Origin: Marinobacter orientalis
GTDB lineage: Bacteria > Pseudomonadota > Gammaproteobacteria > Pseudomonadales > Oleiphilaceae
Direction: 5' to 3'
NCBI RefSeq assembly: GCF_004792665.1
Contig: NZ_SRZX01000003.1
Location: 186,001-250,000 of the forward strand
Length of the DNA stretch: 64,000 nucleotides
Below the pieces are notes generated by a model. The model was not told the origin of the DNA. It ran no database searches and saw nothing but the letters and a program-made list of their open reading frames with translations. The position numbers and the translations under genes were made by a program. This document shows, piece after piece, positions 1 through 10,737 of this stretch; position 1 is the stretch's first letter; each line of letters starts with the position of its first letter.

Positions 1-1
1 G

Positions 2-457
2 CGCCAGGTGATCACCGAAACCGGCGTGTCGCCGGAGTGCCTGGAACTGGAGATGCCGGCGGAGCTGCTGAACGAGGATCCCCGCATGCTCAGGGAACGT
101 CTGGTGTCCCTGCACGATATGGGTGTCTGTCTGATCCTGGATGATTTCGGAACCGGTTCCTGCTCGCTGGTTGCCCTGCAACAGCTGCCGCTGGATGTGA
201 TCAAGATTGACCACCGCTTCATCCGCGACATCCCCTACAACGTCAGCGCAACGGATGTGGCTTCGGCTGTTATTGCACTGGCGCGAAAATTACACCTCAC
301 CGTTGTTGCCGAAGGAGTGGAAACTCCCCAGCAGCTGAGCTTTCTCAAAAGCGCCGGCTGCGCCCAGTGCCAGGGCAACCTGTTCAGCTATCCGCTGGAC
401 GAGGATGCCCTCATTGGCTTCCTGATTCGCCAATATGAGCACCCGCTAACTTCCTGA
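2..457 (+). CDS. EAL-domain cyclic-di-GMP phosphodiesterase, C-terminal part (5' end outside window)
   Basis: C-terminal part of an EAL domain, which hydrolyses the second messenger c-di-GMP to pGpG. The frame is open to the left edge, so the start and any sensor or GGDEF domains lie outside; the first in-frame GTG at position 8 falls inside the domain and is not a real start. Visible catalytic landmarks are the LELEM glutamate strand, the DDFGTG metal-binding loop, the IKID lysine and the AEGVET glutamate. All are intact, so the enzyme is probably active. The loop after DDFGTG reads SCSL instead of the usual YSSL. The gene ends about 100 bp before lepA, with no convincing terminator between them. 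Confidence 0.9.
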   Translation, partial: RQVITETGVSPECLELEMPAELLNEDPRMLRERLVSLHDMGVCLILDDFGTGSCSLVALQQLPLDVIKIDHRFIRDIPYNVSATDVASAVIALARKLHLTVVAEGVETPQQLSFLKSAGCAQCQGNLFSYPLDEDALIGFLIRQYEHPLTS

Positions 458-556
458 TCATGGCAATGGTGACCGGTAACCGGTAAAATCACGCGGTCGC
501 CGGATTCCGGCAACGGCCCATCCGGGCTCAATCCTTCGTATTTTTATGAGTATTCA

Positions 557-2365
557 TTGTCTGTGACTGAACTGAGCCGAATCCGAAATTTTTCGATCAT
601 CGCCCACATTGACCACGGTAAATCCACTCTGGCAGATCGCTTTATCCAGATCTGCGGCGGCCTCACGGAACGTGAGATGGCCGAGCAGGTGCTTGATTCC
701 ATGGACCTGGAGCGCGAGCGCGGCATAACCATCAAGGCCCAGAGTGTGACGCTGAACTACACGGCCCGGGATGGTAAAGAATACAAACTGAACTTTATCG
801 ATACCCCCGGCCACGTGGATTTCTCTTACGAAGTGTCGCGATCGCTCTACGCCTGCGAAGGCGCGCTACTGGTGGTGGATGCCGGCCAGGGTGTTGAGGC
901 ACAGTCCGTGGCCAACTGCTACACCGCCATTGAGCAGGGCCTGGAAGTGGTTCCGGTGCTGAACAAGATGGATCTTCCTCAGGCAGAGCCCGAGCGAGTC
1001 GCACAGGAAATCGAGGATATCATCGGTATTGCCGCCACCGAGGCGGTTCGGTGCAGTGCCAAGAGCGGCATTGGTGTAGAAGATGTACTGGAAGACCTGA
1101 TCGCCAGGATTCCGCCACCCAAGGGCGATCGCAGTGCTCCCCTGCAGGCGCTGATTATCGACTCCTGGTTTGACAATTACCTGGGTGTTGTTTCCCTCGT
1201 GCGAGTGACCGAGGGCACGCTGAAAAAGGGCGACAAGATTGTCATAAAGTCCACCGGCAAGGCCTGGAATGCCGACAAGGTGGGCATTTTCAATCCCAAA
1301 CCCAAAGATACGGATATTCTGGAAGCCGGGGATGTCGGCTTCGTGGTGGCCGGGATCAAGGACATCCATGGAGCGCCAGTGGGCGACACCATCGTGCAGC
1401 AGAAAGGCTCGGACGATATTCCGATGCTGCCCGGTTTCAAGAAAGTGAAGCCCCAGGTCTACGCTGGCCTGTTTCCGGTCAGTGCCGATGACTACAACGA
1501 TTTCCGTGATGCGCTGGAAAAACTGACCCTGAACGATGCCTCGCTGTTTTTCGAGCCGGAAAGCTCGGATGCGCTGGGCTTCGGTTTCCGTTGTGGCTTC
1601 CTCGGCATGCTCCACATGGAAATTGTTCAGGAGCGTCTGGAGCGTGAATACGACATTGACCTGATTACCACTGCGCCAACGGTAATCTATGAAGTCGTTA
1701 CCAAACAGGGTGAGACGCTGTCGGTGGACAACCCTTCCAGTCTTCCGGATATTGGTTCCATAGAGGAAATGCGTGAGCCGATCGTGGAGGCCAGCATCCT
1801 GGTACCCCAGGAACACCTGGGCAATGTCATCAAGCTCTGTGAGGAAAAGCGCGGCATCCAGAAAAACATGCACTTCATGTCGACCCAGGTGCAGGTGACC
1901 TACGAACTGCCGATGGCGGAAGTGGTTCTGGACTTTTTCGACCGGATCAAGTCTGCCAGCCGGGGCTTTGCCTCGCTCGACTACCAGTTCGTGCGTTTCC
2001 AGACTGCGAACCTGGTGAGGCTGGACGTGCTGATCAATGCGGAGCGCGTGGATGCGCTGGCGCTGATTGTGCATAAGGATCAGGCCCACTATAAGGGGCG
2101 CGCCCTGGTCGAGAAAATGAAAGAGCTGATCCCGCGGCAGATGTTTGATATTGCCATTCAGGCGGCCATCGGGAACCAGGTGGTATCGCGGGTCACCGTC
2201 AAGGCGCTTCGCAAGAACGTCACCGCCAAGTGTTATGGCGGCGATGTCAGCCGCAAGAAAAAACTGCTGCAGAAGCAGAAAGAAGGTAAAAAACGCATGA
2301 AGCAGCTGGGCAATGTTGAAGTGCCTCAGGAAGCGTTCCTTGCCGTACTGAAAGTGGATAACTAA
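557..2365 (+). CDS. lepA: Elongation factor 4 (LepA), ribosomal back-translocase GTPase
   Basis: Translation factor GTPase that binds stalled or mispositioned ribosomes. The P-loop AHIDHGKST lies at about residues 16-24, switch II DTPGH at 82-86, and NKMD provides base specificity. The C-terminus carries the Lys/Arg-rich CTD typical of LepA ([16 protein letters not shown]). The 602-residue length is normal. The start is uncertain: TTG at 557 gives [12 protein letters not shown], and GTG at 563 gives a form two residues shorter; neither has a strong ribosome-binding site. It is first in a lepA-lepB-DUF4845-rnc-era-recO-pdxJ series and lies 11 bp before lepB, the usual pairing. Confidence 0.97.
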   Translation: MSVTELSRIRNFSIIAHIDHGKSTLADRFIQICGGLTEREMAEQVLDSMDLERERGITIKAQSVTLNYTARDGKEYKLNFIDTPGHVDFSYEVSRSLYACEGALLVVDAGQGVEAQSVANCYTAIEQGLEVVPVLNKMDLPQAEPERVAQEIEDIIGIAATEAVRCSAKSGIGVEDVLEDLIARIPPPKGDRSAPLQALIIDSWFDNYLGVVSLVRVTEGTLKKGDKIVIKSTGKAWNADKVGIFNPKPKDTDILEAGDVGFVVAGIKDIHGAPVGDTIVQQKGSDDIPMLPGFKKVKPQVYAGLFPVSADDYNDFRDALEKLTLNDASLFFEPESSDALGFGFRCGFLGMLHMEIVQERLEREYDIDLITTAPTVIYEVVTKQGETLSVDNPSSLPDIGSIEEMREPIVEASILVPQEHLGNVIKLCEEKRGIQKNMHFMSTQVQVTYELPMAEVVLDFFDRIKSASRGFASLDYQFVRFQTANLVRLDVLINAERVDALALIVHKDQAHYKGRALVEKMKELIPRQMFDIAIQAAIGNQVVSRVTVKALRKNVTAKCYGGDVSRKKKLLQKQKEGKKRMKQLGNVEVPQEAFLAVLKVDN

Positions 2366-2376
2366 AAGGCACCTGA

Positions 2377-3162
2377 ATGGATATTGATTTTCCCCTGGTT
2401 CTGGTAGTTCTGACGTTTGTAACCGGGCTGATCTGGCTGTTGGACAGGCTCTTTCTCCGCAAACGCCGGCTGGAAGCGGCCGGGTTGGAGCCGGGGAAGG
2501 TCGAGGGCGGTAAAGAGCCGAAGGAACCTTACCTGGTTGATCTCAGCCGATCGTTCTTCCCGGTTCTGGCGGTAGTACTGGTACTGCGTTCATTCCTGGT
2601 GGAGCCGTTTCAGATTCCTTCCGGCTCCATGTTGCCCACCCTGGAGGTCGGGGACTTTATTCTGGTCAACAAGTACGCCTACGGCCTGAGGCTGCCGGTT
2701 GCCGGCACCAAGATTCTGGAAGTGGATGACCCGGAACGGGGCGATGTCATTGTTTTCCGTTATCCGGACGATGGCAGTACCAATTACATCAAGCGGGTTG
2801 TGGGCCTTCCCGGCGACTATGTCCGCTATCAGGACCGCAAGCTGTTCATTAATGGCGAGGAAGTCGAGACCCGCTTTATTGCACGATTGCCGCCGGTAGA
2901 GCTGTGGCGTGAAACCCTCGGTGATACAACACATGATCTGTTGCTGACCATCGGGCGTTCCGGCCGCTCAGGTGAGGGAGAATGGCTGGTGCCGGAAGGC
3001 GAGTATTTCGTAATGGGTGACAACCGCGATAACAGCAATGACAGCCGTTACTGGGGTACGGTTCCGGATGAGATGGTGGTCGGCAAGGCATTTGCGATCT
3101 GGATGCACTGGCAGTCGCTGACCAGCCTGCCGTCTTTCGATCGTGTGGGTGGCATAGAATAA
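2377..3162 (+). CDS. lepB: Signal peptidase I
   Basis: Inner-membrane serine protease that removes signal peptides from Sec and Tat substrates. Two N-terminal membrane segments (about residues 5-24 and 59-72) flank a charged cytoplasmic loop. The catalytic serine is S84 in PSGSMLPTL and the general-base lysine is K139 in the NYIKRVVGLPGD block. The late MGDNRDNSNDSR box is also intact. At 261 residues it is near family length. ATG at 2377 follows an AAAAGG ribosome-binding site just after the lepA stop codon, so the two genes are probably co-transcribed. Confidence 0.97.
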   Translation: MDIDFPLVLVVLTFVTGLIWLLDRLFLRKRRLEAAGLEPGKVEGGKEPKEPYLVDLSRSFFPVLAVVLVLRSFLVEPFQIPSGSMLPTLEVGDFILVNKYAYGLRLPVAGTKILEVDDPERGDVIVFRYPDDGSTNYIKRVVGLPGDYVRYQDRKLFINGEEVETRFIARLPPVELWRETLGDTTHDLLLTIGRSGRSGEGEWLVPEGEYFVMGDNRDNSNDSRYWGTVPDEMVVGKAFAIWMHWQSLTSLPSFDRVGGIE

Positions 3163-3191
3163 ATGCAGTGTAATTCAGGGGTGTCTTTATA

Positions 3192-3581
3192 ATGAAGAAA
3201 AACAGTTTTTCATCCATGCGGCAGCAGGCAGGTGCCTCGTCACTGGTGATCCTGATCATGGTGCTCTTCTTCGGTGGCCTGCTGACACTGGTGATCAAGC
3301 TTGGGCCGGCGTATCTGGATGATATTACCATCCAGGAAGCACTGGAAAGCCTGGATGGCACCGAGGATCTCTCTACCATGGGGCCGCCCCAGGTCAGAAG
3401 TCTTATCAACAAGCGACTGAGTGTCAACAATGTGAGAGGCTTTGACGCCAAGAACATCACTGTTGAGAAAAACGGCGAGTTCGTGGTTATCAATGTGGAT
3501 TACGAAGTCCGCAACAACCTTTTCCGCAATGTGGATACGGTTATCCACTTCCAACACGAGTATGAGATGAAGGGCAAGTGA
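3192..3581 (+). CDS. DUF4845 family single-pass membrane protein
   Basis: Small (129 residues) protein with one hydrophobic segment near residues 17-39 and a predicted periplasmic tail with alternating strands. It belongs to the DUF4845 family, regularly found between lepB and rnc in Pseudomonas-like genomes. The function is unknown. The Met plus basic stretch before the hydrophobic segment resembles a pilin-like N-terminus, but I see no prepilin cleavage site. Its TGA overlaps the GTG start of rnc, so the two are translationally coupled. Confidence 0.85.
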   Translation: MKKNSFSSMRQQAGASSLVILIMVLFFGGLLTLVIKLGPAYLDDITIQEALESLDGTEDLSTMGPPQVRSLINKRLSVNNVRGFDAKNITVEKNGEFVVINVDYEVRNNLFRNVDTVIHFQHEYEMKGK

Positions 3582-4267
3582 GTTCGCAACCGGATCTGGA
3601 GCAGTTACAACAGCGCATTGGTTATCGGTTCAAGGCTCCAGAGCGTCTGCTGCTGGCCCTTACCCATCGCAGTTATGGTAACCAGAACAATGAGCGCCTG
3701 GAATTTCTGGGTGATTCCATTGTCAATATGGTTATAGCCGAATATCTGTACCTGCACTTCGAGAAGGCCAGGGAGGGGCAGTTGAGCCGTCTGCGCGCAC
3801 GGATGGTCAAGGGGGTCACACTGGCGGAAATCGGTCGCGAATTCGAGCTGGGAAAATACCTTCGTCTGGGTTCCGGGGAGTTGAAAAGCGGTGGGTTCCG
3901 CCGGGAGTCGATTCTTGCGGATGCCGTCGAATCCATTATCGGCGCTATTTACCTGGACAGTGATTTCCATACCTGCCGGGAGCAGGTCCTGCGCTGGTTC
4001 GACGTGCGCCTGAAGCAGCTCGATCTGCAGGATACCCAGAAAGATCCGAAAACCCGGCTGCAGGAATATTTACAGTCGCGGCAGTTTCCACTGCCGCTCT
4101 ATGACGTCATTTCCGTGGATGGTGAAGCCCACGCCCAGACGTTCCATGTTTCCTGTGCTCTGCCGTCGCTGGACCGGAAAACGACCGGTACCGGCAACAG
4201 CCGCCGGATTGCCGAGCAGCAGGCCGCCCGCAATGCCCTCAAGCAACTGGGCGTGGAGAATGATTGA
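3578..4267 (+). CDS. rnc: Ribonuclease III
   Basis: Double-strand-specific endoribonuclease for rRNA and mRNA processing. The signature [10 protein letters not shown] at residues 38-47 supplies the acidic catalytic cluster, and [14 protein letters not shown] supplies the second half of the Mg2+ site. A dsRNA-binding domain occupies roughly residues 155-225. The length of 229 residues is typical. The GTG start at 3578 overlaps the preceding stop codon (GTGA) and the 3' end overlaps the era start (TGATG), so DUF4845, rnc and era form a coupled run. Confidence 0.97.
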   Translation: MSSQPDLEQLQQRIGYRFKAPERLLLALTHRSYGNQNNERLEFLGDSIVNMVIAEYLYLHFEKAREGQLSRLRARMVKGVTLAEIGREFELGKYLRLGSGELKSGGFRRESILADAVESIIGAIYLDSDFHTCREQVLRWFDVRLKQLDLQDTQKDPKTRLQEYLQSRQFPLPLYDVISVDGEAHAQTFHVSCALPSLDRKTTGTGNSRRIAEQQAARNALKQLGVEND

Positions 4268-5184
4268 TGAATGATGTAACCCGTCCAGAAAACCCTGACA
4301 GCCGTTGTGGCTTTGTGGCGATTGTTGGCCGCCCCAACGTGGGCAAGTCTACATTGCTGAACCATATACTTGGCCAGAAGCTGAGCATTACCTCCCGCAA
4401 GCCCCAGACCACGCGTCATCAGGTTCTGGGGATCAAGACCGAAGGCCCGGTACAGGCCATTTACGTGGATACGCCGGGCATGCACGAGGAAGAGCCTCGT
4501 GCCATCAACCGGTACATGAACAAGGCGGCCACCTCGGCACTGAAGGGCGTTGACGTGGCGGTGTTTGTGGTTGACCAGATGGCCTGGACCACCGCCGACG
4601 AGATGGTGCTGGAAAAACTGGGCAGCCTGAAATGTCCGGTGATTCTGGCAGTGAACAAGGTCGACCGCATCGAGAATCGTGAAGCGCTGCTGCCTCATCT
4701 GGACATGCTGTCAAGAAAGCGGGATTTTGCCGAAATTATCCCGCTGTCGGCCCTGAAAGGCATGAACCTGGCACCTCTGGAAGAAGCTGTGGCTCGTTTC
4801 CTGCCCCAGAGCGTTCACTTCTATCCGGACGATCAGATCACCGATCGCAGCGAGCGGTTTATGGCCTCCGAGATGGTGCGGGAGAAAATCACCCGGCAAC
4901 TGGGAGCTGAGCTGCCCTATTCGGTTGCGGTGGAGATCGAGGAATTTCGCAAGGATGGCAAAACCCTGCACATTTCCGCGTTGATTCTGGTGGAGCGCGA
5001 AGGCCAGAAGAAAATCATGATTGGCGACAAGGGCGAGCGTCTGCGCCGTATTGGCCAGGAAGCCCGGGCTGATATGGAGCGCCTGTTCGACAGTAAGGTC
5101 ATGCTGAGACTCTGGGTCAAGGTCAAGCGAGGCTGGGCTGACAGTGACCGGGCACTGAAAAGTCTTGGTATGAACGACTTCTGA
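4267..5184 (+). CDS. era: GTPase Era, 16S rRNA/30S assembly factor
   Basis: Ras-like GTPase with a C-terminal KH domain that binds the 3' end of 16S rRNA during 30S maturation. GRPNVGKST (G1), DTPGMH (G3) and NKVD (G4) are visible. The KH core is [18 protein letters not shown] near residues 240-260. I chose ATG at 4267, which overlaps the rnc stop as TGATG, rather than the TTG one codon earlier; this gives 305 residues. recO follows after 7 bp. Confidence 0.97.
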   Translation: MNDVTRPENPDSRCGFVAIVGRPNVGKSTLLNHILGQKLSITSRKPQTTRHQVLGIKTEGPVQAIYVDTPGMHEEEPRAINRYMNKAATSALKGVDVAVFVVDQMAWTTADEMVLEKLGSLKCPVILAVNKVDRIENREALLPHLDMLSRKRDFAEIIPLSALKGMNLAPLEEAVARFLPQSVHFYPDDQITDRSERFMASEMVREKITRQLGAELPYSVAVEIEEFRKDGKTLHISALILVEREGQKKIMIGDKGERLRRIGQEARADMERLFDSKVMLRLWVKVKRGWADSDRALKSLGMNDF

Positions 5185-5191
5185 GGCCTTT

Positions 5192-5920
5192 ATGACAGGC
5201 CCAGCACATCAGGAGCCGGCGTACGTCCTCCACCGCCGGCCGTGGCGGGAAACCAGCCTGATGGTGGATATTTTCTCACTCAATGCCGGCCGGATAACCA
5301 TTATTGCCCGCGGCGGCAATAGTGCAAAAAGCCCGTTGAAGGCACAACTGCAGCCTTTCCAGCCATTGCTGCTGGACTGGACCGGCCGCAGTGACCTGAA
5401 GACACTGACCCAGGCGGAAGTCCGTGGCGGGCCGGTGCTGAAACACACTCTGGCCCTGTACAGCGGGCTTTACGTGAACGAACTGTTGCAGCGCCTGTTG
5501 CCTCTGGCTGATCCACATCCCCAGCTTTTTGCCTCCTACATCGACGTGATTGCCGAGCTGTCTGCAGCCAGTGATATCGAGCCGGTACTGCGGCATTTCG
5601 AACAGTCCCTGGCGGCAGAACTGGGTTATGACTTCGCGTGGGATATGGCTACCGACACCGGTTCTATGGTCGAGACCAATGGGCATTATTGCTATGATCC
5701 CGAGCAGGGGATTCTGGCCATGCCTTCAGCTGGCGCCAGGCTTCAGAACCTTTCCGGTGCCACCCTTCTGGCCCTGGCTGCCGGTAACCTGGAGTCAATA
5801 GAATGCCGGCGTGTCGCCAAGCGGGTAACCCGTGTCCTGGTGGATTACCTTCTTCAGGGCCGGCCTCTCAACAGCCGAAGCCTGTTCAGTCATCATCGAG
5901 GAGATCGCAATGAATCCTAG
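5192..5920 (+). CDS. recO: DNA repair protein RecO
   Basis: RecF-pathway mediator that helps RecR load RecA onto SSB-coated single strands. The N-terminal OB-fold is recognisable ([20 protein letters not shown], then [10 protein letters not shown]), followed by the helical RecO C-terminal domain. At 242 residues it is the usual length. It sits directly after era, as in most gammaproteobacteria, and its 3' end overlaps pdxJ by 11 bp. Confidence 0.95.
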   Translation: MTGPAHQEPAYVLHRRPWRETSLMVDIFSLNAGRITIIARGGNSAKSPLKAQLQPFQPLLLDWTGRSDLKTLTQAEVRGGPVLKHTLALYSGLYVNELLQRLLPLADPHPQLFASYIDVIAELSAASDIEPVLRHFEQSLAAELGYDFAWDMATDTGSMVETNGHYCYDPEQGILAMPSAGARLQNLSGATLLALAAGNLESIECRRVAKRVTRVLVDYLLQGRPLNSRSLFSHHRGDRNES

Positions 5921-6659
5921 CCTGACAAATCCCAGAGTGCTGCTGGGCGTCAATATCGACCATGTCGCAACACTGCGCCAGGCCAGGGGCACGCGCTATC
6001 CGGATCCGGTTCAGGCTGCCATTCTTGCGGAAGAGGCGGGTGCCGACGGCATTACCATTCATCCCCGGGAGGACCGTCGTCACATCCAGGACCGGGATGT
6101 ACTTCTGCTCAAGGAAATCCTGACCACCAAGATGAATCTGGAAATGGCGGTTACCGACGCCATGCTGGCTTTTGCTGAACAGGTGCGCCCGGAGTGCGTG
6201 TGCCTGGTACCTGAAAAGCGTGAAGAGCTGACGACAGAAGGCGGGCTTGACGTGGATGGCCAAGAAGCCCGTGTCGCCAGGGCTTGTGAGCGGTTGACCA
6301 GGATCGGCGCGGAAGTATCCCTGTTTATCGACCCTGACATCGCGCAGATTGATGCCGCGGTCCGATGTGGCGCGCCGGTAGTGGAACTTCACACGGGGGA
6401 ATACGCCGAAGCCGATACCCCGCAAGCGGAAGACGCCGCATTCGCTACTCTGGTGACAGCCGTTGAGCATGCCCGCAAAAGAGGGCTGATCGTGAATGCA
6501 GGCCATGGTCTGCATTATCACAACACTGAGCGGGTGGCTGCCATCGGGGGTATCAATGAGCTCAACATCGGCCATGCCATCATTGCGCGGGCCGTCTTCT
6601 CTGGTCTCAAGGAGGCGGTCAGGGATATGAAGGCCATCCTGGCTGGCGCCCGCGGCTGA
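5910..6659 (+). CDS. pdxJ: Pyridoxine 5'-phosphate synthase
   Basis: Condenses 3-amino-2-oxopropyl phosphate with 1-deoxyxylulose 5-phosphate in the last ring-closing step of de novo vitamin B6 synthesis. Family blocks are present: [15 protein letters not shown] near the N-terminus, VELHTGEYA in the middle, and [10 protein letters not shown] plus ELNIGHAI near the C-terminus. The 249-residue form starting at ATG 5910 follows a GAGGAGA ribosome-binding site inside the end of recO. The frame is open further upstream, but that stretch only overlaps recO. acpS, which follows pdxJ in enterics, is absent; gacS on the other strand follows instead, as in Pseudomonas. Confidence 0.96.
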   Translation: MNPSLTNPRVLLGVNIDHVATLRQARGTRYPDPVQAAILAEEAGADGITIHPREDRRHIQDRDVLLLKEILTTKMNLEMAVTDAMLAFAEQVRPECVCLVPEKREELTTEGGLDVDGQEARVARACERLTRIGAEVSLFIDPDIAQIDAAVRCGAPVVELHTGEYAEADTPQAEDAAFATLVTAVEHARKRGLIVNAGHGLHYHNTERVAAIGGINELNIGHAIIARAVFSGLKEAVRDMKAILAGARG

Positions 6660-6678
6660 TTGGCCGCCACCAACAGGG

Positions 6679-9561
6679 TCAATCCGCAGCGGCCTGCTGG
6701 TTATGCTGGCGGAACAGTTGCTGCCAGTCTGTCTGTTCACTCCAGGCTTGCAGGCGTTCCATGGCGGCAAGCAGCTGATCTTTCAGATACTCAGCATCCG
6801 GTGCGGTGCGCTTCAGCGCCGTTTCCAGCTGGCTTGCGGCGCCGCGCAGTTCCGGTACCCCGCAGTAGCGGGTCGCACCATGCAGTTTGTGTACGCATTC
6901 CAGTAACTCCTCCCGCTCTCCGTTGTCCCAGAGCTGGTTCACACGGTCCAGGTCGATACGGATCTGTTCAACCAGCATGCTGAACAATTCCTCTGCCAGG
7001 TCTGCTTTACCGGCGGCTAACTGAATACTTTCAGTGACGCTGATACAGTCCGGTTGTCTGTTGCGGGTAGATGGCCGCGGGGCTCGCCGGGTATCGCGAA
7101 TCTCAGGCATCGGCGGGTAGCCGCTTTCTGTTCCCCCATCGCAGCTATAACCGGTGTAGTCGTAAATGATGTCAACCAGCTGGCTGTTACTGATCGGCTT
7201 GGCAAGATACCCGTCGAAGCCCTGGCCAACCAGCCGATCATGCTCTTCTGCCAGGGCATGGGCGGTCAGGGCGATGATGCGGGTGCGGCGGCTGTTACCA
7301 TCCAGGGCCCTCAGTCTTTCGGTGGTTTCAACGCCATCCATGCCCGGCATCTGCAGGTCCATGAACACCAGATCAAATGACTTCTGTCGAGCCTTGCTGA
7401 GAGCTTCGAAGCCGCTGCTGGCGCCCTCGGCTTCAATCAGACAATCCTTTAACAGGGTCAGTACCAGTTTCAGGTTGGCATCATTGTCATCCACAGCCAG
7501 TACCCGTGGCACCCTGGCGGATGGTTTTGCCGTCTCTCGTGCTGCAGCCGGGGAATGGAGCTGTCGTTGTCCGCTACTGATGCCGTGGACCAGCAAAAGC
7601 AGCTCGTCGTACAGGGCGTCACGGCGCACCGGTTTGGTGAGATGGCCGCTGGCCAGACCCGAGAGCGGTGTGTCATGGGTGTCCAGGGTGGGAGTCAGCA
7701 GAAGCGTACGGCAGTCTCTTTCCAGTTCGAGGATCCGTACCAGCGAACAGTACTGGCTTGAGTTGAGCAGATGACGGGTTATACCCAGCAGCGCAACAGC
7801 ATAGCCGGACTGCGCTTTCTGGGCCTCCTCGATCTGTTCCTGCATAACGCCCGGAGATGAAACCCTGTCCACCGTCATGCCCCATTCCCGCAGCATGTGC
7901 TCAACTGCCAGGCCGGTAGTCTTCTGTTGTTCCAGGTAGATCACCCGTTCTCCGCGCAGGGCATCTTTGGGCGCAATAGCCTCGCCGGCGGATGACAGCT
8001 CTGAGGTGAGAGTAAACCAGAAGGTGGAACCCTTGCCGAGTTCGCTTTCCAGGCCTATCTTGCCGCCCATCTCCTCAACCAGGCGTTTGGAGATGGCCAG
8101 GCCAAGTCCGGTGCCGCCGTATTGCCTGGCGGTAGAGGCATCCGCCTGGCTGAAGGCATTGAACAGGGACTGTTGTTGGGCGCGGGACAACCCGACACCG
8201 GAGTCGGTAATGCTCAGCCGAAGGGTGATCCGGTTGTCTTCTTTGTCTTCCTCTTCAAGGCTGGCGCGCAAAACCACTTCACCGGTCTGGGTAAACTTGA
8301 TGGCGTTGTTCACCAGGTTGGTGATTACCTGCTTCACCCGGAGCGGGTCGCCCATGATGTTGTCGGGGACATCGTTATAAACCAGTGGTACCAGGTCCAG
8401 ATTCTTGCTGTGGGCTGCCGGGGCAAGCATGACCATGACTTCTTCGACAATGTCCCGGAGCTGGAACGGAATGCGGTCCAGAATCAGCTTGCCGGCCTCG
8501 ATCTTGGAGAAGTCCAGGATGTCGTTGATGATAGTCAGCAGGATTTCCGAGGACTTGCGGATGGTGCTCAGGTGGTCCCGTTGCTGCCGGGGCAGGGGGC
8601 TTTTCAGCAGGAGCTCGGTAAAGCCGATAATGCCGTTCAGCGGTGTGCGGATCTCATGGGACATGTTGGCCAGGAATTCCGACTTGATGCGGCTGGCTTC
8701 GAGCGCTTCCTTGCGGGCAAAATCCAGCTCGATATTCTGGATTTCGATGGTTTCCAGGGTTTCCCGCAGGTCTTCCGTGGCCTGGTCAACGTTTTGTTGC
8801 ATTTCCGCCTGGGCTTTGCTCAGCTCTCCGGCCATTTCGTTAAGCCCGGATTCCAGTTGCTCGAATTCCGGGCCGGCGCCGGTGTGGACACGGGTATCCA
8901 GCTTGCCTTCCTTGAGCCTCGCAACAGCTTCATTGAGTTCAAAAACCGGGTCTGTAAACGCGCGGCTCAGGCGCAGTGCGATAGCCAGACTCAGAAGAAC
9001 CCCGCCAAGAACCAGAAGTAATGAAATCAGCAGCGCCTTGTAGGTTTCCTTCTCGGTGCGAATATGGGACATCTCCACCGAGACCCAGCCAATCGGCTTC
9101 TTGTTACCATTACCCGCCTCCGGTCGGGAGCCCGGCTCGAGCGTGCTTTGACTCATCAGGTCCCGCAGGTAAACCGGAGTGACGAACACGGTGCTGTCCG
9201 GTCTGTTGATCTGTCGGGGGTCCTCGCCGTTCAGGGCTTCTTTGCCGACGTCGTCGGAGCTGCCGGGGCCGGTGTGAAGAATCCGGTCGTGCTCGCCGTC
9301 AAAGAAGGTAATGGAGCGCACGTCCTGTTCTTCCAGAAGTGCATTGGAAAGGCTGCTCAGGAGGCTGCGATTGGCAGTAAAAAGGCCATACTCGGAGCCG
9401 GCGGATAATTGCCGCGAGAGAGATTCGCCCCGGTCTTTCAGCAGGTTTTCAATATTGGTGACCCAGCTGTAGGTAAAGAAAAGTCCCAGCAACAGTGTGG
9501 TCACAAGGGTGGGGACGAGTGTCACCACAAGTACTTTTTTGCGTATGCCCCAGCGCCGCAT
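6679..9561 (-). CDS. gacS: Hybrid sensor histidine kinase GacS/BarA
   Basis: Membrane sensor of the Gac/Rsm post-transcriptional cascade, expected to phosphorylate the response regulator GacA/UvrY, which is not in this window. Order: membrane segment (about residues 8-30), periplasmic sensor region, second membrane segment (about 180-200), HAMP, coiled coil, HisKA with NMSHEIRTPLNG, HATPase with DSGVGL and GGTGLGLAI, a degenerate receiver-like stretch, a true receiver with phospho-Asp in VFMDLQMPGMDG, and a C-terminal Hpt domain with VHKLHGATRYCG. I start at ATG 9561 (MRRWGIRKKVL), giving 960 residues, because the upstream extension lacks family-like sequence. It is convergent with pdxJ. Confidence 0.93.
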   Translation of the reverse strand: MRRWGIRKKVLVVTLVPTLVTTLLLGLFFTYSWVTNIENLLKDRGESLSRQLSAGSEYGLFTANRSLLSSLSNALLEEQDVRSITFFDGEHDRILHTGPGSSDDVGKEALNGEDPRQINRPDSTVFVTPVYLRDLMSQSTLEPGSRPEAGNGNKKPIGWVSVEMSHIRTEKETYKALLISLLLVLGGVLLSLAIALRLSRAFTDPVFELNEAVARLKEGKLDTRVHTGAGPEFEQLESGLNEMAGELSKAQAEMQQNVDQATEDLRETLETIEIQNIELDFARKEALEASRIKSEFLANMSHEIRTPLNGIIGFTELLLKSPLPRQQRDHLSTIRKSSEILLTIINDILDFSKIEAGKLILDRIPFQLRDIVEEVMVMLAPAAHSKNLDLVPLVYNDVPDNIMGDPLRVKQVITNLVNNAIKFTQTGEVVLRASLEEEDKEDNRITLRLSITDSGVGLSRAQQQSLFNAFSQADASTARQYGGTGLGLAISKRLVEEMGGKIGLESELGKGSTFWFTLTSELSSAGEAIAPKDALRGERVIYLEQQKTTGLAVEHMLREWGMTVDRVSSPGVMQEQIEEAQKAQSGYAVALLGITRHLLNSSQYCSLVRILELERDCRTLLLTPTLDTHDTPLSGLASGHLTKPVRRDALYDELLLLVHGISSGQRQLHSPAAARETAKPSARVPRVLAVDDNDANLKLVLTLLKDCLIEAEGASSGFEALSKARQKSFDLVFMDLQMPGMDGVETTERLRALDGNSRRTRIIALTAHALAEEHDRLVGQGFDGYLAKPISNSQLVDIIYDYTGYSCDGGTESGYPPMPEIRDTRRAPRPSTRNRQPDCISVTESIQLAAGKADLAEELFSMLVEQIRIDLDRVNQLWDNGEREELLECVHKLHGATRYCGVPELRGAASQLETALKRTAPDAEYLKDQLLAAMERLQAWSEQTDWQQLFRQHNQQAAAD

Positions 9562-9808
9562 AACTAATTCCCGATAGACTTCGCAGGCCGGATATCCGGC
9601 ATTCCTCCCTGTCAGAATAGACGACCCCATCCAGTCTGGCCGCGATGGAACTCCCGGATATAGCCCGCAGTCATGGAGATAGCGAGAAGCTGTATTGGGA
9701 GACAGCGGGTATTCCGCGTATCATGCAAATCCGGAGTGTATCACACGCTTGTGTTGCTGGCGTTAATGGCTGGCCGCGGGTTGCGGAAGATTTGAGGAAG
9801 GTAAAAGC

Positions 9809-10702
9809 ATGCATTTCCCGACCATAGAAGACTACGTAGGGCATACGCCCCTGGTAAGATTGCAACGGCTTCCGGGTGAGACCAGCAACGTGATTCTGGC
9901 AAAGCTGGAGGGCAACAATCCGGCGGGTTCAGTGAAAGACCGTCCGGCTATCAGCATGATTCAGGAAGCGGAGCGGCGCGGCGAAATCAGGCCGGGTGAT
10001 ACGCTGATCGAGGCAACCAGTGGCAATACCGGTATTGCCCTGGCAATGGCGGCGGCCATCAAGGGCTATCGGATGGTTCTGATCATGCCTGCAAATGCCA
10101 GCGAGGAGCGCCGGGCCTCCATGCGGGCCTATGGCGCCGAGATCGTCAATGTCACTAAAGAGGAAGGTATGGAAACTGCCCGTGACCGGGCTCAGCAAAT
10201 GGAGGCGGAAGGCAGGGGCAAGGTGCTGGACCAGTTTGCCAATCAGGACAACCCACTGGCGCACTACCGCACCACGGGTCCTGAAATCTGGGAGCAGACC
10301 GGCGGCAGCATTACCCATTTTGTCAGTTCCATGGGCACCACCGGCACCATTATGGGTGTTTCCAGGTATCTCAAGGAACGTAACCCGGGCGTTGAGATTG
10401 TGGGGCTGCAGCCGCAAGAAGGCGCCTCCATACCAGGGATCCGGCGCTGGCCGGAACCCTACCTGCCCAAAATCTATGAAGCCTCCCGTGTCGACACGGT
10501 GCTGGATATCGGCCAACAGGAGGCCGAAGACACCATGCGGACACTGGCCAGTAAGGAAGGTATCTTCTGCGGTGTGTCTTCCGGTGGATCCATTGCCGCT
10601 GCACTGAAATTGTCGGCCCAGGTTGAAAACGCGGTGATCGTGGCCATTATCTGTGACCGTGGCGACCGCTACCTGTCTACTGGCGTGTTTCCAGGCGCCT
10701 GA
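9809..10702 (+). CDS. cysM: Cysteine synthase B (O-acetylserine sulfhydrylase B)
   Basis: PLP enzyme that makes cysteine (or S-sulfocysteine from thiosulfate) from O-acetylserine. The PLP lysine is K43 in [11 protein letters not shown], and the phosphate loop is SGNTG near residues 70-74. The C-terminal GVSSGGS loop and the [12 protein letters not shown] block are the CysM type. At 297 residues it is normal. ATG at 9809 follows a strong GAGGAAG ribosome-binding site. In Pseudomonas, cysM likewise sits between gacS and rlmD. Confidence 0.94.
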   Translation: MHFPTIEDYVGHTPLVRLQRLPGETSNVILAKLEGNNPAGSVKDRPAISMIQEAERRGEIRPGDTLIEATSGNTGIALAMAAAIKGYRMVLIMPANASEERRASMRAYGAEIVNVTKEEGMETARDRAQQMEAEGRGKVLDQFANQDNPLAHYRTTGPEIWEQTGGSITHFVSSMGTTGTIMGVSRYLKERNPGVEIVGLQPQEGASIPGIRRWPEPYLPKIYEASRVDTVLDIGQQEAEDTMRTLASKEGIFCGVSSGGSIAAALKLSAQVENAVIVAIICDRGDRYLSTGVFPGA

Positions 10703-10737
10703 ATGTATCAAGACCAGATCCCAACAAGAGACGCCCT

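Noticed and set aside
8..457. A complete short EAL gene starting at GTG 8
   Set aside because: The GTG is inside the EAL domain and the frame is open to the edge, so it is a cut gene.
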